A stretch of 64,000 nucleotides of DNA from assembly GCF_025643595.1 (NCBI RefSeq), contig NZ_CP102826.1, positions 186,001 through 250,000 on the forward strand, given 5' to 3'. Below, in pieces: positions 62,208 to 64,000 of this stretch; positions within the stretch are counted from its first letter, which is position 1, and every line of letters begins with the position of its first letter. The translations under genes were made by a program, and so were the position numbers. The notes under the pieces were generated by a model. It did no database searches, was not told where the DNA came from, and saw only the letters and a list, made by a program, of their open reading frames with translations. The DNA comes from Saccharopolyspora rosea (GTDB lineage Bacteria > Actinomycetota > Actinomycetes > Mycobacteriales > Pseudonocardiaceae).

Positions 62208-64000
62208 TCAGCCCAGGCCCACCGCGCGGCGGGCGAAGTGGATCTCCGCCGCCACCTGCCGGAGGGTCTCGGCGACCACGAGCGAGCCGTGCCCGGCGTC
62301 GTAGCGGTAGAACTCGAACGGGATCTCCCGCGCACCGAGCCGGTCCAGGTAGTTGAGGATCTGCTGGAGCGGGCAGCGCGGGTCGTTGTCCCCGGCCAGC
62401 ACCAGCACCGGGGCGCGCACCTGGTCGACGTAGGTCAGCGGCGAGGAGTCGCGGTACACGTCCGGCACGTCCTGCGGCGAACCGCCGAACAGCGCCCGGT
62501 CGTAGGCGCGCAGCGGCTCCATCTCGTCGGCGTAGGCCGTGACGTAGTCCGCGACCGGCACGCCCGCGACGCCCGCGGCCCACCGCTCCGGCTGGGTGCC
62601 CAGCGCCAGCAGCGTCAGGTAACCGCCCCACGACGCGCCCGCGACGACGCTGAGCGCCGGGGTGGTCAGCCCTTCCTTGACCGCCCAGTCGTGCACGTGC
62701 GCGACGTCTTCCAGCTCGGTCAGCCCCGGACGGCCCTCGATCGCGTCCCGCCACTTCGACCCGTACCCGGTCGAACCGCGGTAGTTGATCTCGACCACCG
62801 CGAATCCGGCGTCCAACCAGGCCGCCCGGTAGGCGGAGAACCGGTCCTCGTCGGCCGCGTGCGGGCCGCCGTGCAGGTTGAACACGGTCGGCAGCGGTCC
62901 CGGTCCGGCGTCCGCCGGCCGCGCCACCAGCGCGTGCACCGTGTCGTTCGGCCCGTACGGCAGCTCGACGAACACGTCCTCGACGGCCTCCGAACCGGGC
63001 GCCCGCTCACCGGGCGGCGTGAGCAGCACCCGGTCGTCGCCCTCCCGCGAAACCGTGCGCACCAGCGACGGCGTCGCCGCCGACGACCACACGTACTCCA
63101 CCGAGTGGTCCGGGCGCACCGACGCGCCGACGACCGTGCCGGGCGGGGTGGGCAGGCCGGTGAGCTCGCCGGTCGCGAGGTCGTAGCGGTGCATCGTGGT
63201 CCGCGCGTGGTGGGTGTGCGCGATCAGCAGCGCCGTGCCGTCCGGGAACCAGTCGGCCGAGACCTCCCCGGGCAGGTCCAGCACGATCTCGGTCTCGGTG
63301 TCCGCCTCGACGTCCCAGATAAGCAGCTCCTCGCGCCCGCGCCGCTCGTGCAGCACCAGCAGCCGCGGGTCGCCCGGGACGGGCGCGAACTCCAGCGCGT
63401 CCAGCCCCTTGCCCGGTCCGTCCCACTTCTCGGCGACCTCGGAGCCGTCGACGCGCAGCACCCGCAGGGCGGGGTGGCGGCTGTCGCCGTGCTCGGAGTG
63501 CGAGATCACCAGCATCGACTCGTCCCGCGACATCGCGGACACCCCGCCGTCCTGCTCGTGCTGGTAGAGCACCTGCGGCGGGCCCCCATCGGTGGCCACC
63601 CACACCGTGACGCCGTCGTCGGTGGACATGCCCAGGCCGACGACCGAACTGCCGAGTTCCAGCCCGGCCGGGTAGCCCGGGTGCGTGCCGGGCAGCGCGG
63701 GCCGCGACTCGCCGGGGTGGAACGGCTCCACGACCCAGCTGCCGAACTCGTCGCCGTCGGTGTCGTCGAACCACCAGATGTGCTCGCCGTCCGCGGACAA
63801 CGTCCCGTGGAAAGTCCCTTGTGGACGCTCGGTGACCCGGCGGTGGGTGTCCGCGGCGCGGTCCCACGCGTAGATCTCCCACGTGCCGCTGGAGTTCGAC
63901 AGGTACAGGCTGCGGTCCGACGCGTCCCGCGCCCAGTCCGGCAGCGACACGCGCGGTGCCCGGAACCGCGCCTGCCAGCGCGCCTCGCGTTCCGGATCGT
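62208..64000 (-). CDS. S9 family serine peptidase (5' end beyond the window)
   Basis: At least 596 residues. The frame stays open to the window edge with coding-like sequence (DPEREARWQARFRAPR) before a possible GTG at 63950, so the true start is probably outside. A beta-propeller-like part precedes the hydrolase domain, which has VFNLHGGPHAADE, the nucleophile in GASWGGY, Asp in GDNDPRCP and His in YDAGHGS. Related to acylaminoacyl/prolyl oligopeptidases. It shares only the fold with the S9 gene at 13.2 kb (GGSYGGY versus GASWGGY). Confidence 0.9.
   Translation of the reverse strand, partial: DPEREARWQARFRAPRVSLPDWARDASDRSLYLSNSSGTWEIYAWDRAADTHRRVTERPQGTFHGTLSADGEHIWWFDDTDGDEFGSWVVEPFHPGESRPALPGTHPGYPAGLELGSSVVGLGMSTDDGVTVWVATDGGPPQVLYQHEQDGGVSAMSRDESMLVISHSEHGDSRHPALRVLRVDGSEVAEKWDGPGKGLDALEFAPVPGDPRLLVLHERRGREELLIWDVEADTETEIVLDLPGEVSADWFPDGTALLIAHTHHARTTMHRYDLATGELTGLPTPPGTVVGASVRPDHSVEYVWSSAATPSLVRTVSREGDDRVLLTPPGERAPGSEAVEDVFVELPYGPNDTVHALVARPADAGPGPLPTVFNLHGGPHAADEDRFSAYRAAWLDAGFAVVEINYRGSTGYGSKWRDAIEGRPGLTELEDVAHVHDWAVKEGLTTPALSVVAGASWGGYLTLLALGTQPERWAAGVAGVPVADYVTAYADEMEPLRAYDRALFGGSPQDVPDVYRDSSPLTYVDQVRAPVLVLAGDNDPRCPLQQILNYLDRLGAREIPFEFYRYDAGHGSLVVAETLRQVAAEIHFARRAVGLG

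Overview
The window is a piece of a high-GC actinobacterial chromosome, most likely from the order Pseudonocardiales. This rests on very high third-position GC, frequent GTG starts, the actinobacterial dnaX-ybaB-recR and ask-asd blocks, an iniB/iniA/iniC-like locus, and an XRE/DUF397/zinc-finger cluster. Genus cannot be settled from sequence alone. Most of it is stable chromosomal backbone: no transposase, integrase, phage gene or CRISPR array is visible.

Layout. 0-5.9 kb: 3' end of an MFS transporter, a tetR-P450 pair, prephenate dehydrogenase, the tadA-associated gene and tadA, csbD and an ECF sigma factor. 5.9-9.6 kb: two serine tRNAs in opposite orientation bracket a pentapeptide-repeat membrane protein, a 36-codon ORF and a secreted nuclease. 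9.6-13.2 kb: a decayed gene with an in-frame stop, then 4.5S RNA and dnaX. 13.2-16.7 kb: an S9 peptidase opposite ybaB-recR-P-loop kinase. 16.9-22.7 kb: a complete peptide ABC importer operon. 22.7-28.4 kb: a glycosidase-like protein, DedA, and leuA with a leucine-rich leader peptide and attenuator. 28.4-33.6 kb: FUSC transporter, a kynureninase homologue lacking the PLP lysine, nitroreductase, a PIG-V-like glycosyltransferase. 33.8-40.6 kb: ask (with internal beta-subunit start)-asd, Uma2 protein, FGGY kinase, furA-type regulator and catalase. 40.8-49.6 kb: iniC-iniA-iniB-like genes, divergent from an Hsp70-like membrane-anchored protein and an 821-residue LuxR/ATPase resembling IniR. 49.6-52.7 kb: esterase, flavin reductase and Dps set among intergenic repeats, including an exact 52-bp tandem repeat. 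52.7-54.9 kb: OYE-type oxidoreductase and a TetR/GNAT divergent pair with a palindromic operator. 54.9-57.2 kb: two tandem genes for tiny proline-rich basic peptides, a strong hairpin, then an ABC exporter. 57.3-59.0 kb: zinc-finger/XRE/DUF397 cluster with an operator array. 59.0-64.0 kb: GH35 beta-galactosidase, a methyltransferase/DUF1059 pair, and an S9 peptidase running off the end.

The most novel-looking items are the peptide-pair plus exporter operon at 55.1-57.2 kb, the six-gene iniBAC-type locus with its TAGGGG repeats, the lysine-less kynureninase, and the repeat family around 49.6-52.7 kb. All functional statements are from motif recognition by eye; no database search was run.
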